Below are positions 1-11,989 of a stretch of 64,000 nucleotides of DNA, in pieces. Positions within the stretch are counted from its first letter, which is position 1; every line of letters begins with the position of its first letter. The notes beneath the pieces are model-generated. The model saw only the letters and a list, made by a program, of their open reading frames with translations, was not told where the DNA came from and made no database searches. The stretch is from Citrus sinensis. Taxonomy: Eukaryota > Streptophyta > Magnoliopsida > Sapindales > Rutaceae. Location of the stretch: assembly GCF_022201045.2 (NCBI RefSeq), contig NC_068562.1, positions 620,001 to 684,000 of the forward strand, in the 5' to 3' direction. Position numbers and translations under genes: made by a program.

Positions 1-221
1 ACCAGCGCCAAGTAATTCACCCTGCCACGTTCTAACTTCTGACAATATTATTGGCAAAGGAAGGAGCGGTGATCTCTCACTCACAAAGCAAACATGGAGA
101 GCATACCTCTATCTTTACGCGTCATCTTCCTGTTACTTCATTTTCCCAGTAAATTAAGATGAAATAAAATCCCAAGCAGACTCGGCCCAGAAAGAAAGCA
201 AAACTCAAGAAAAAAAGAAAA

Positions 222-748
222 ATGGGGACGTCCAGTAACTGGTTCAATGTACTTAGAAGAAAGTTTCACCGGAAATCTCGTAGACACATTACTATTCGCC
301 ATAGCCCCACTCCCAGCCAAGAAGCAACCATTAGAAAAGTCCCAGAAGAAGCAGCCAATTGTATAGACAACAATACCTTCGTTTCCTCAACACTACTGCC
401 TCTGAAGAAAGAATTAGCCAAAGAAGATTCAGCAGCCATCAAAATCCAAGCAATTTTTCGGGCTCATCTGGTATGTTATCCAAGCCATTACGCTTCTACT
501 TTTTAAGAACCTCGGGTTGATCAAATGAACTAATAGTCTAATTTTTGTGTTTTGGTGATGTGCAAAAATTTATTTAGGCAAGAAGGGCATTTAAAGCTCT
601 TAGGAGTCTGGTTAAGCTGCAAGCGTTGGTACGTGGGGTATGTGTGAGAAGACAATCACGCGTAGCCATGCACGCAATGCACGCACTTGTTCGGTTGCAG
701 GTCAGGGTCCGCGCTCGGCAGCTATTAAGCAGGTGCAGTAATGACTGA
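222..748 (+). CDS. small IQ67-domain (IQD) calmodulin-binding protein, two exons
   Basis: Two exons, 222-470 and 578-748, joined at a phase-0 GT-AG intron, give about 139 aa. Exon 1 starts with ATG (MGTSSNWF) and ends in [13 protein letters not shown]. Exon 2 begins [20 protein letters not shown] and continues [19 protein letters not shown] to a TGA. This is the IQ67 module: an IQ motif followed by further IQ-like and basic amphipathic calmodulin-binding motifs. IQD genes are known for a conserved phase-0 intron inside IQ67, exactly where this one lies. Family members bind calmodulin and act as microtubule or membrane scaffolds. The protein stops just after the domain and lacks the long C-terminal region of most IQDs, so it resembles the short IQD19/20 group. 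It converges on the kinase gene that ends at 1436. Confidence 0.85.
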
Positions 749-1435
749 GACAGCATATCTCGACCATAATTGCTGTTCCTAAAATTACAAAGATTTGCTT
801 TCTTGTCTTTCCTGTGGTTAACAATAACGTGGCGAAGTATTTCATTGAACGGTGTACTACATATTCGATTAATAGCCAAATACTTAAAAACGAAAAAAAG
901 AAAGAAAAACACACACACACTCCTTCTAGCAGTGAAAATCTAACCGTTTTAAGGCAAGCATCTCAGCTAGAGCTATGATAATAACATAATATCCTTAGTT
1001 ACTAAACTTCTACCTAAGAATGAGAAGTGCAACTGAATTTAATAGAAAAGAGCATTAGCAATGGCTAATTCTTCACTACATAATGGTCGCAACAAAGGTT
1101 AATGTCTATTAATCATCAGTCATTAACAGTGAGAGATGAGCACACCTACAACAAAATGGCGACTGGAAGCACTACCAAGTTTTCCAACCTAAATCACATA
1201 GTACACATTGCAAGCACTAGAACGCCAGCATTGCATGCACTGGACAGTTGGGTGAACGAAAGGACAGCGTACATGGATGAAAAAGCACGCACAAGAGAGA
1301 TATAACTGCTAATTATTAGGAGTTAAAATGCTATAACTGGGTAGAGCTATTGACTATACACTTGAAAAGGCAAGTATAAATTTTACAAGGTGATTAGTTC
1401 ACACATGTTATCAACAGCATTTTCTCCTCACAACT
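749..1435. other. intergenic, between convergent 3' ends
   Basis: This is the gap between the IQD stop and the kinase stop. It should hold both 3' UTRs. Open frames here are short and lack family similarity. I see no RNA gene or repeat beyond simple A/T-rich tracts. Confidence 0.6.
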
Positions 1436-4400
1436 TCAGTGAAGGCCCCTTCTGAGTGATGAGAAAAAGCTGCCACCTGATTTATTGCTGTGATTATGTT
1501 CCCCTTCACTAGCAACCTGTTTTAAAGTTCACCATTGTTCATATCTAGAATATTAATCCATAAAAAGAAAAAATAATAAATGTTTGTATGTAGATTGTAT
1601 ATTTGTATTAATCAAATTTGGACTCAGCCAATAAAGTACCTCCTTCATCATCTGCTTAAGGATATCCGTGATTTGTGAGAAGTTGGGTCTTTGAGTAGGG
1701 TCATGCTGCCAGCATCTCTCAAGCAGTTCTGCAAGTCTTGGGTGAGCGTGCTTCGGGATTGTAGGGCGTAGACTCTGACAACAATGACATTAAGGAATGA
1801 CTGAAACTCTTCTCTTTACTTTTTCTTGTTTATCCTTTGTACATTTATTTTCATTTTCCAATTTTTGGGTGGAAGATGAGGGTTATGGGAGAGAGGCATG
1901 GAGATGCAAGTGACATGTTATAAACTAGAGGGGGAAAATAATTGCAGCTTTATGTTAAAATGATGGAATGGATGGATACCTTCTGCACTACACCAACTGC
2001 TGCTTGTAATGGGGTCAAGCCCGCGTATGGGAGCTGGTATTTGTTCAGGGGGGAAAAAATTAAATAAGAGGGCAGGAATTTGTATTTTGTACATTCATAT
2101 GCTAACTAAAAAAGGGGAGCAAAAAGAAAAAGCAATTTACTGCAAAACACATATTCAATTCTCTCAAATAAATGACTTGCCTCGCCAGTTAGAAGTTCCC
2201 ACAGTGCTATTCCAAAACTGAAAACATCTGCCTTGTAGTCATATGGCTTATGTTCAATCACCTTCATTCACCAAGACACTGTTAAGGAAATTCCAAGGAG
2301 CAATCTGCTCTATCAGAATGTAGAAATCACATTAAATTTCCTAGAACAACGAATAAATTTAAGCAACCATGCAAAATTTTTTACATATTAGTAAAAAAGA
2401 GAGTAAACCTTAAAGAGTACAGTCACTGTTCCAAAATGGCAGTGTATACATCCATTGAGTATGAACATTAAAACAGCAGGAGGTGAACTAAAGGAAGAAT
2501 TTGAATATAAGGACCAGAAAAACAATAATCTTGACAAAGCCTTAGAATCAGTGATTGTGGAAAGAATGATTTTAAATACAACCAGATAGTGAAGCAAAAG
2601 TTTCCTAACGAAATTGAAATAAACTGCTAATACTCATACCAAAGAAAAATAATACGTAACAGTGCAAACAGTATTCAATCAAACCAAGGCAATCAGAAAG
2701 TTAATGGCAATGTCACAAGGCATAACAAAATATACACAGTCCTCAAGCATCTTAGGGTACATGAAAACTAAACATCAAACAGGATCTAATAAAAGCTTCA
2801 AAAAGAAAAGCAAGGGAGATCTGATGTCCCATTTATATTGCAAATTGCAGTCATGCAAATAATGCTAAAAAAAAAAAGTAAATTCAACCTCAGGAGCCAT
2901 CCAGCGGTATGTTCCAGTTTCAGCTGTCATCACACCAGACTGAGCCTGCACTCTTGCAACTCCAAAATCAGCAACCTTGACAACCTGTCCAGCAAGGATA
3001 AGGATGTACTTGTTAAGTTGTTTATACTTATAAATACTCTTAAAAAAAATATTGTTCGAGTTTAATCTAAATAAATTTCCAGAGAGAACGAATGAAAATA
3101 TGACGGTTCTTGAATCTGAGATTCACATTGACATTTAAGAACATATTAAAAGCTGATAAAAAATCAGTGTTGACCAGGCTCAGAACATCCTCTTACTCCA
3201 TTTTCATCCATCAGAAGATTGGCAGTTTTCAGGTCCCTGTGGATTATGTTATTCTGGTGCAAATAATTCATTCCCTTGGAAACGTCAATTGCTACTTTGA
3301 GTAGAGAAGTAAGCTGAAAAACACCCTTTTGTTTATGCAGAAAATCATAAATGCTTCCTCTAGCCATGAACTCTGATAAGGCACAAGTAAAACCACCAAA
3401 AAGTGATAATCAGCGAGGATTAAAATGTCAAATCATCCTACAAATATAAACTCAAAATGCAAGGTGCAAGGTGTTACTTCTGTAAAAATTTCAAATTTAG
3501 CTACTGCATTGAATGTTCTAGTAACATAAAAGCCAGAAATGCCAGAAACTTCAAATAATTAGTCATAATATTTATTCTTGAGTTTCTAGGAACAACTACA
3601 AAAAATATTCACAATGATTTACCAGTCACAATGCACAGATTTGGAGGTCTTGTACATGCACCTATGAATTGCACTACATTCTTATGTCGAATCTTCCTGC
3701 AAACCAGGCAAAGTTTCAAGAGGGAGAAGCAGTGTTATGAGAATGATGCAAGCCAGGGACGAGATTTATTTCATGCAGAGCGATGTGTGCAGAATCTATA
3801 ATATACTAAAGAAGCAGCTTAATGCTTTAGAAAGAGAAACCTCATTATGTAGAATGCATAATATCAAAATCGATAAAGAAGGGTTAACTAGTGCCATTCA
3901 ATACTAGAAGCATATATGTTAACAAACCTCATTATGTAAACCTCCTGTGAAAACTCTTTTAGCATCTCTGTATTGACACGCTCAGGCTTCAAAACTTTGA
4001 TAGCCACTTCCTGACTACAGTATGTGCCTTTGTATCTGAAATTCAAAAGACATTATAAATTTTGATTCTGTACACACAAAGAAAGAAGTTAGTAGGCAAA
4101 CTTACAGATCACCATATGACCCGGATGCAACTTTGCATTCAATTTTCAGCTGCTTGGCATCAATTTCCCAGACATCAGTTCCATCAGTGGGTATCTCTAT
4201 GCAATTGGGAGAGGATTCAATCAATAGTTTGCTATGCATGGGGACACCCAAAGTGGGTTGCCGTTTGGAACAGGATTGGTCCTGCATTGCAATTAAAAAC
4301 TATCAAAATAAACAGAAAGTAAGGTGCTACAGGTTGAATAGTCAAACAGCATTTTCAATGTGTATTGGTAACATTGGATTGTTGCAACCAAAACGCTGCA

Positions 4401-7082
4401 TTTATCTAATAAGATCTAAAGATGTAATGAAAATAGTGGTGTAGACAACTAATACCTTTGATTTTAAGATTTCCTTTGCCAGCACATTTTTGAGATCCTC
4501 AGTTTCCTAAAGAGTTTCCAACATACAAGTATGTCAAGTGGCAAAAATTGATTTAAGCAATAGAAAAGGTCTAGATCAGTCATAAAATTGGCATGCTAAT
4601 GGGGAAGTTTTGTATGATACATAAAAGATGAAATGGAAGCAAAAAATAGGTTAAATATCAAACATGCAAGAAAATGCTATGAGAAGTAAGTTTTCAGATC
4701 ATACATCATATGGCCAACCATCAACAACAAAGACATCAAGAGAGAACCCATCAACAGTGGAGAAAGCATGAGCTTCTTGAATGTTCAGCCCAATCTCACC
4801 AAGTAAGGAAGTCAACTGCACAATTAATCACTTATCAATAATCAAGTGCATGGGGTGTAAGAAAGCAAGAGATTGAGAAAAAGAGTATACATGAATCTGG
4901 CATATATTTGCTGGAAACTTTAAATCTTCAAATACTATAAATTTCAAAATTCATGCACTTTATAATGAGTGGAATCAATGAGAACTTTGAAGGTAACCCA
5001 CCCAGAACTGTCCCCCAAATATACCTTGTACAAAGAAAACCCGTCAGTGTCAGCTACCTGATTATATGAAGTTCATAGCATAAAAACCTCTCCAACTTTC
5101 ATCGAAACCCAACAAACCATATCCATGTTTATTTTAGCTCATACATAAGCTCTTCAAACCTTGAATGCTAAATCAGATAATGCTATTTATTGGGATATCC
5201 TCAAAGAGTCTAGCAAATGAGTAATAAGAGCATCATATCAGTTTCTTCTAACTCGACAACCATGTAGGGAAAAAAACAATTCTTTTATTTACAAAGGTAT
5301 GAGAAAGCAAAAGCCGACAGTGTTCAGTTCAGTAAAATATCGCATTTGAACACACAGAAATTAAAAGAGTTCCTTTCTAGTTTAACCAGTTTCAGATATC
5401 TCTCTGGTTCAGCCTATAGAATGCATAAATGCTTCTTCAACTAATTATGAGTTGAATATAAATTGATAATAGCAAAGATATCCAAAAAATAAAACATGTA
5501 TCTGATCCAAGCAAGTAAAACAATTAGTAAAGCACCTGAGTAAGGAGTTTTGGCTTGTCAATGGTTGAAAAGGTAATCTCGTGCATAGGCCTAGAAGATA
5601 GCCGAATATGAATACAACGGAGTAGGAGTTACAGAAACTAACATAAGATATATTGGAAAAATGATTGTTGTAGATACTAAATCAATGTGTTCATGAAATT
5701 AATAACAATCAAAAGTTAAAAATGGAAAAATTATCTCCTGTGATCATAAACCACTAAATTCTCACTTTTGTTTCCCCCTTTTCTTGCACAGGTAGTGGGA
5801 GTCATTTTGCTCAATAACACGTACTAGAGAAAGTGCAAAACAATTGGAAGTTCTTACCTAGACAAGGATGTTGACAAATTCACCGCGTTGTCACCATCAT
5901 CAGCATGATATCTATTGGCATAAAGTGAGAATGCTTCAAGACTAGGTGAACCAAAGGTAGGTGGTGGATGGACACTGAGAGACATAGAAAGCAAGTGTAA
6001 GTTAGTAACAGGCATTCAAGTCCAGAATTGCTAGGTACAAGGAAGATGAAAGAGGAAAACCAAAGACAGTGTTTATGATGTTGAAAATGTTGAATGAAAA
6101 TCATGAATATCATCGTGTTAGTACCAAAGCAACGAGCCATACCCCTCTTTGATTGGAAAATAAGAACTTTGTGCATCTTCTCTCATTGAACTATCTGGAT
6201 AGTCAGGATCAACAAAATGACCAGTGGTGACAGAATAAACCTGCAAAAGAAAAGAAACTTGTGATTGCCAGAATTCGAGTACTTTCTTTCAGGACAGAAT
6301 CGATACTTCTATTTGCTCTGTGCACAGGCAAACCTAAATAATATCTGCATTATGCACTCATCATAGTCCAAGTGCATCTCACGGAACTGAAATTAGATTA
6401 AATTACCACTAACGTTGTTCCCTACTGTCACTAGGCAGCATCTAAATTCTAAACAAACAGTCATCAATAAATCCGCACGTATATTTTACCTGCACAAGAC
6501 GAACTTCAAAAGCAGGCCGATTCACAGGGTCTTCAGCTAGCTCTAGTAATCGCTTGTGCGTCAACACATCTTCTGCTCTCTCAACATTCACATCCACAGC
6601 ATAACTACACAACATGAATCACATGCTTCAGCAACTTACAACCTAGAAAATAATAAGCAATAAAAATAAAACAGTTTAACGACTTGTTAGGATGATTTCA
6701 TTTTGAGTTTTCCAGAAAAAAAGAAATAATTATAATAATAATAATAGTAGGAGTAGTAATTGAAGAATGACAATAATAGTAAAAGAATAGTTAAAAATAA
6801 AATGATCAGTTGAAATTAGAAAAAGAAAAAGACCAAAAAATAAAAAAAAGGTGTGAAGGAAAAGTAAAGAAGAGCAGAGTACCGAGCAGGAAGGCGATTG
6901 AAGTGAAGCCAGAGGTGATCATCAAAGCCAGGCAGATTAGCTTCATCGTAATTTAAGTCCTGAATCCGACGGAGTACTTCATTATAAACTTCAAATTTAT
7001 GCCGGTGTTGTCTTGGATTCACTTGCGAGAGTGACTCCACAACTCTACTTCCACAGCTCTCCAATTCCTCTTCAATCGCCAT
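1436..7082 (-). CDS. STY46: ACT-domain serine/threonine/tyrosine kinase, STY8/STY17/STY46 type
   Basis: Sixteen coding exons join in frame to about 575 aa, the length of Arabidopsis STY46. Approximate exons: 6883-7082, 6490-6604, 6143-6240, 5858-5974, 5535-5590, 4705-4815, 4456-4506, 4106-4281, 3928-4035, 3623-3696, 3197-3372, 2889-2984, 2181-2261, 1980-2033, 1640-1774, 1436-1516. The N-terminus starts [18 protein letters not shown]. An ACT domain follows in exons 5-6 ([20 protein letters not shown]). The kinase domain shows the glycine loop GSYGDL, catalytic lysine in [16 protein letters not shown], the DFG motif (VADFGVAR) and WMAPE. The C-terminus is [10 protein letters not shown]. The family phosphorylates chloroplast transit peptides in the cytosol; that role is family knowledge. 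The 5' splice site after exon 13 is GC rather than GT. MULE-1 begins about 450 bp upstream of the ATG. Confidence 0.93.
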
Positions 7083-7525
7083 TAAGCAAAACTAAACAAA
7101 CAATTTCTTTAGTTTTTTTTCTTAAAAAAATATATACATATATATATATATGTGTGTGTGTGTGAATATATATATGAATATATATATAAAAAATAAACTC
7201 ACAACTTACAATCAAAATCAATTACTCAGCCAGCTCAGTCAGTATAAACAAACATGATGATGAAATGGATCAAAACAAAAGTGACGAGAGAAGAGAGAGG
7301 TTGTGTTTGTGGATTATGAAAGTGAAGGGTTATGCCTTTTTCCTCTTTCTTTCTTTTATTATTATTATTATTTTTTTTGGGCCTCACACACCGGGCAGTA
7401 GGCAGGGCCGCGGGGGAGAGGAAGTGGAGTGGGGGAATAAGGCTTCGAGGATCTCCACGTCAGCAAGTGGGGTTCAGTATTAAAATTAGTGGGTCACGAG
7501 AAGTAATGGCTTTATTTGTTTGATT
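7083..7525. promoter_or_regulatory. upstream region of the STY kinase, with TA-rich microsatellite
   Basis: This is the only space between the kinase ATG and the MULE-1 target duplication, so it must hold the kinase 5' UTR and proximal promoter. It contains an imperfect (TA)n/(TG)n tract at about 7131-7192 and a polypyrimidine/(ATT)n tract near 7345-7378. I cannot place a TATA box or start site with confidence. Confidence 0.45.
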
Positions 7526-7534
7526 GGATAATAA
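7526..7534. repeat. 9-bp target-site duplication, left copy (MULE-1)
   Basis: GATAATAAA directly abuts the left terminal inverted repeat. The identical 9-mer lies at 13062-13070 after the right repeat. Nine-bp duplications are the hallmark of Mutator-superfamily insertion. Confidence 0.95.
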
Positions 7535-7665
7535 AGGGAAAATATCCACCGTCCACCTGATTTTGTCCACTTTATCAAAAATACACAAATCCTAATTTTT
7601 TTAGCTGCGCTCCACCTGAACTTAAACTTTTTTTCACATTTCCACCTCCGTCTGCAAACCGTCAA
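7535..7665 (+). repeat. MULE-1 left terminal inverted repeat
   Basis: Begins GGGAAAATATCCACC and runs to a segment containing CCGTCTGCAAACCGTCAA. Its reverse complement is found at 12932-13061, with homology ending abruptly after GTCAA on both sides. It probably carries transposase-binding sites and the promoter of the GRF-finger gene. Confidence 0.93.
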
Positions 7666-7849
7666 TAAAAGTAACGGAATTTTGTCGAAATTACTTTTTA
7701 ACCCCGAAAATAGAAAATTATATATTTACCCTAAATAAATGCCAAAATATTAACTTTGTGCTCTTTGTAGCCGTTGCCTCCCAACGGTTACAATTTTGGG
7801 TATTTAAACCCATGAACCGTTACATATGCAATGCCTGAAAGCTCTACCA

Positions 7850-8124
7850 TTCAAGCAAATATACAGCTGCTCACAAACCAACCACAACTGAGAATCATTT
7901 GTTCAAATAAACCTACTCATACACAACTCATCATCTACACATTGAAGCAAATATACAGCTGCTCACAAACCAACCATAACTGACAATCATTTGCTCAAAT
8001 AAACCTACTCATACACAACCCATCATCTACACATTCAAGCAAATATACAGCTGCTCACAAACCAATCACAGCTGACAATTATTTGTTCAAATAAACCAAC
8101 TCATACACAACCCATCATCTACAC
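7850..8124. repeat. three tandem copies of a 92-bp unit upstream of the MULE GRF-finger gene
   Basis: Units start near 7850, 7942 and 8034. Each contains AAGCAAATATACAGCTGCTC, then a CAAACCAA block and ACACAACYCATCATCTACAC. Copies differ at only a few positions. The array ends about 60 bp before the GRF-finger ATG, in its promoter or 5' UTR. The third copy runs into sequence without further repeats. Confidence 0.88.
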
Positions 8125-8186
8125 TCGCCAAATATCACTTGTTTAACCATTGTTTCAAACACATCATCCACACAATCAATTAAAAA

Positions 8187-8564
8187 ATGGCATCAAGTTA
8201 TAATTCAAGTTCTGCACCCAGTGGACAGCAACATAGAAAAGTTAAATGCACTCCAATTCACTGCTGGTGTGGTGTGCAAGCATGTGCTATGGTTTCCACT
8301 ACACCACAGAATCGCAATGCAATGTTTTGGTCATGCAGGTTCAATAAATGCAAGTTTTGGCAATGGTTTACAGCTGAAACTCTTATATACCCTAGCAATA
8401 GTGACCAGACAGCAGATAATCAAAATTTAGAGCTGGATGCAGTCCACCTTCGAGTTGATGATGTAGCAAAGATAAAGAAAAGGCTAAAGGTCATTGAAGG
8501 GAGGCTTAAATGTATAATAATTATGCTAGTATTTGTCTGTGCTATTGTGTTTACTAAAATGTAA
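8187..8564 (+). CDS. MULE-1 accessory protein: GRF-type zinc finger plus C-terminal membrane segment
   Basis: An ATG-initiated single-exon frame of 125 aa. Residues about 20-62 form a GRF-type finger: HCWCGVQACAM, then FWSCRFNKCKFWQWF, giving the C-x-C...C...C pattern with the aromatic residues of the family. Residues about 85-105 (DDVAKIKKRLKVIEGRLK) look like a short coiled coil. The last 17 residues (IIIMLVFVCAIVFT) form one hydrophobic segment suited to a tail anchor. GRF fingers in other proteins bind single-stranded nucleic acid; this protein's role is unknown. It lies inside the element, reads inward from the left TIR and converges with the transposase, a position like mudrB in MuDR. 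MULE-2 carries a counterpart at 45640-46074. Confidence 0.85.
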   Translation: MASSYNSSSAPSGQQHRKVKCTPIHCWCGVQACAMVSTTPQNRNAMFWSCRFNKCKFWQWFTAETLIYPSNSDQTADNQNLELDAVHLRVDDVAKIKKRLKVIEGRLKCIIIMLVFVCAIVFTKM

Positions 8565-8780
8565 TATATCCTGAGAAATATGCATGAATAAAATGAGATT
8601 AATTATGTTCTATTTGTCCTAGAGCCAGTCAACTTAAATACATTGTAAATAATATAACTTCAACCATAATAAATGAAAAATACAGCCCAAGTAAAATGAG
8701 CTTAAATACAACCATATCTAATTATCCAAAAAACAGCAGAAATAACAATTAAACATGTCATGAAAATACAGCCAAGTAAA

Positions 8781-8858
8781 ATTCCGAAATAACCAGCAAT
8801 ATTCCAAAATAACCAACAATATTCCAAAATAACCAGCGATATTCCAAAATAACAACAT
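8781..8858. repeat. short tandem repeat, about four copies of a 20-bp unit
   Basis: The unit ATTCCAAAATAACCAGCAAT is repeated with single-base changes at 8781, 8801, 8821 and 8841, the last copy partial. It lies between the stop codons of the two convergent MULE-1 genes, where 3' ends should form. Confidence 0.85.
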
Positions 8859-8898
8859 AGCAAGTTTAAATATTTTTAGTTTGTTCTCGCATTCATCA

Positions 8899-11800
8899 TT
8901 ACAAAGAACCTGTCACATTTGAAGCTTGATATGGATTTTCAGATTGTGACAGTCCCTGACTTGATTGTTCACCTCTTGTTCCAACATCTCCAGAGCCAAC
9001 TTGAGCCCTTCTTTTCCTCCCTCTAGTATTGGAACTTTGTCCTGGACCACTTGGTATCTAAATATATTGTACGTTAGTTTGAGAACTTAAACAAGAAAAA
9101 AAACAAAAAGAACTTAAACAGAAAAAAAAACACCTTTCTTGCTGTCTGTGATGTAGTAACTTTTGAATCAATTGATTTTGCTACTGTTTGTGTCTGTGAT
9201 GCCTATGTTCAAACATAAATGAATCTTATGTTACGCGTTACGCATAAAACAAATTGGACAGCCACAAAAAAATAAAATAAAATAAAACAAGTCAGCACCT
9301 GTTTTCTTCTTCTTGTTGCTTGTTGTGAAACATTTAACGGCTGAATTGAGGTAGTTGATGCCTACAAAACATGATGTTGGTTATTTAATGACAGTAAATA
9401 ATAACAGCTACATATGATGTATAATAATAAACTATTAAAAATTAATGGTAGTATATTGTCTGTACTTGAGAGTTATGACTTTTAGCTCTATTTGCCCTTG
9501 CAACAGATGGTCTTAATGGACAAGACCTCAGATTATGGTTGGAGCCACCGCAGAATGAGCAAATAACAAAGAATTTTCTTTTTTCTTTATTAGGCTCATT
9601 TTGTGCTCTTTTCCTGGATTTTTTAGGCCTTCCAACCTTTTTCTGCACAATTGGTGGATCAATCAATGGTCTTCCTGTACGCTCCCACATACATTGATCC
9701 GGAAGAGGGCTAAACATCACTGAATATGTGTTGAGGAAAGTCTGTGTAGCAAACCATGCTGGAACATACTCCTCAATTGCATGTCTTGCATATCCAATGG
9801 CAGCCATGGCATGTTGACAAGGGAGGCCGGCAATTTCCCAATAACCGCAATCACATGTTCTGGACTCCAACTTCACCACAAACCTTCTAGGTGGACTATA
9901 CGCTGCATCCATGACTTGAAAATTCAGCTCACCAGAAGCTTGTACAATCATTTTCTGTGCAAGCTTTCTTTTTTTGTCCAACTCTCTTACAACTTTAGGT
10001 GTCAACTGTCCCTTCCAAGTGGCTGCCTCGTGTCTCCTCTTTGTAAACCGTTTCATAAGCCGACATCTGATTTCTTCAAGCATTGTCAAGCAAGGCCTGT
10101 CTCGGTAAGCTAATATCCAGCTGTTGAAGCACTCTGACGCATTGTTGTCAGTCCGGTCTACCATGCAATTTCTATCAAATGTGTGCATCGACCAACTATA
10201 ACCATTTAGCTCTCTTTCCAGCCATTCAAATGCAGCCTGTTTTACAGCTTTTATCTCTGCCATTGCCTCATCAAAGTCATGCTTGTTACAGCTCTTAGTA
10301 GCTTTCCAAAATAATTGTTTCAACTGTGCACCAGCAAATGACTTAGAAAAATTAGCATACACATGCCTAGAACATGCCCTATGATAAGCAGTAGGCCATG
10401 TGTTTGAAATTGCATTAATCAGGCCTTTTTGTCTATCACTAACAAAAGTCACATGCCTCCCATCCTCTAGATAACTATGCAAGTGCTCCATAAACCATCC
10501 CCATGTCTCTGTATTCTCAATCTCACAAACACATATAGCCAATGGGACAATCCCATTATTACCATCCATGCCAACAGCAGCTAACAGTACTCCCCCATAT
10601 TTACCCTTTAAGTGACATCCATCTACCCCGATGAAAGGCCTACAGCCATTAAGAAATGCATTTCTTTGTGCTGGAAATGAAACAAAAAATCTTTGGAATA
10701 ATACCTTATCGGGTATAGAAACACTATCACACAACACCTTACATATTGCACCCGGATCAGCTTTGTGAATAGCTGCAGCATACTCAAACAGTTTCTGATA
10801 TCCAAGCGAATGATCCCCAAAAACCTCCGTTCTTGCCTTTGCTCTAGCCCGATACAATGTCAAATTTTGAATCTTCAAACCATACGTCTCTTGCATAAAA
10901 TTCTTTAAAAGATCAATTTTCACATTCGGGTCAATGGCAACCTGACTTTTTATTTTGCTGGCTACCCAAGAAGAAGACACTTTCACTGTCTTGGTGGTAA
11001 GTCTGTACTTATGCTTCTTATTGTACTGTCGCAATATAAAACCAGTTCCATCGTTTAGTTTTGCACCAGCCACATACCATGGACAACCAGCCTCTTTACA
11101 AGTACCCACAAATCTTCTTGGCTCACTGTAAACTGTTTTAATGGCAAACCCTTTCCTAATCATCACTTCATGCAAAATCTCTCTAAAATGAGCAACATCT
11201 CTAAACACATGTCCTAATTTTAGTCTATTTTTTCCATCAGCACCCACTTTATACTCATGTTGTTCTATGTAATTGGTCAATTTGACAGTGCCAAGCTCAA
11301 TATCATCATCAGAAGAATCAACGACCCCTTTTACCTCCTTATTATCACCAGATAAACTACCATCTGAATCAGAATCAACGTCAGTTTCAGTTGTGCCCTC
11401 ACTGTCCTCATCAACAAGAGTACCTACAGCAGCACCATCAACTTCAGCTTGCATGACTTGTGCATTAACATCATCATCATTGCAATCATTTCTGTCCGAG
11501 TAGTCAGATAGTAATGCATCTTCGTCAGATTCACCACCCCCAACAGCAGCTTGTCCATCAACAACATCATCCTTTCTAACACTAGCTTGTCCCCCAACAG
11601 AGGCATTTTCGCCGACAGAATCATTCAACTGATTAATCAGTTCATCAGGCAACACAACTCCTAGGTTAGTCAATAATGCATGTAGTAAGGCAGAATCTTG
11701 AAACTGAGGGTACAGTGCTGGTGCAACTTCAACTGTGAGAGTCTTCACACCCAAAATGTGATGAATTTTAAGCAAAACATCTAGCCCAAAATCTGAATCC

Positions 11801-11988
11801 AGTGCAACCTTAGCCTGATTCTCTGGATTTATAACGTATAACATGACTTTTGAAGCACAATCTAACCCATATGGACTCGTAATGCTTACAACAGTATCCT
11901 TAATCTTCGCAACTGTACAATCAGGTTGAAGCAACCCTAAATTCTTTTTCATGCCTCGAAAGGATATCACTAACTCTACTTGTCGCAT
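8899..11988 (-). CDS. MULE-1 transposase (MuDR/mudrA type), intact
   Basis: Main exon 9466-11988, then in-frame exons 9299-9361, 9134-9202 and 8899-9057, give about 937 aa. The open frame extends upstream only to a CTG. The first ATG (MRQVELVISF, 11988) sits one base after a splice acceptor, so I chose it. Domains in order: an N-terminal plant-MuDR (PB1-like) region (about 1-90); an acidic D/E-rich stretch; a MuDR DNA-binding zinc region (VGTCKEAGCPWYV); the MULE catalytic domain with GVDGCHLKG and FVSDRQKGL; a CSRH motif; a SWIM finger (CDCGYWEIAGLPCQH); and a CCHC knuckle (CSFCGGSNHNLRSC). The basic Ser/Gln-rich tail is encoded by the three small exons. A DDE transposase cuts and pastes at TIRs. 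No frameshift or internal stop was found. Confidence 0.92.
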
Positions 11989-11989
11989 C

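Noticed and set aside
7265-7523. 63-72 codon plus-strand frames upstream of the kinase gene
   Set aside because: They are made largely of Ile/Phe/Leu codons from a polypyrimidine/(ATT)n tract and have no domain.
11424-11624. Met-rich minus-strand frame and the Ser-rich plus-strand frame at 11273-11503
   Set aside because: Both are other-frame readings of the acidic, Asp/Glu-codon-rich segment of the MULE-1 transposase.
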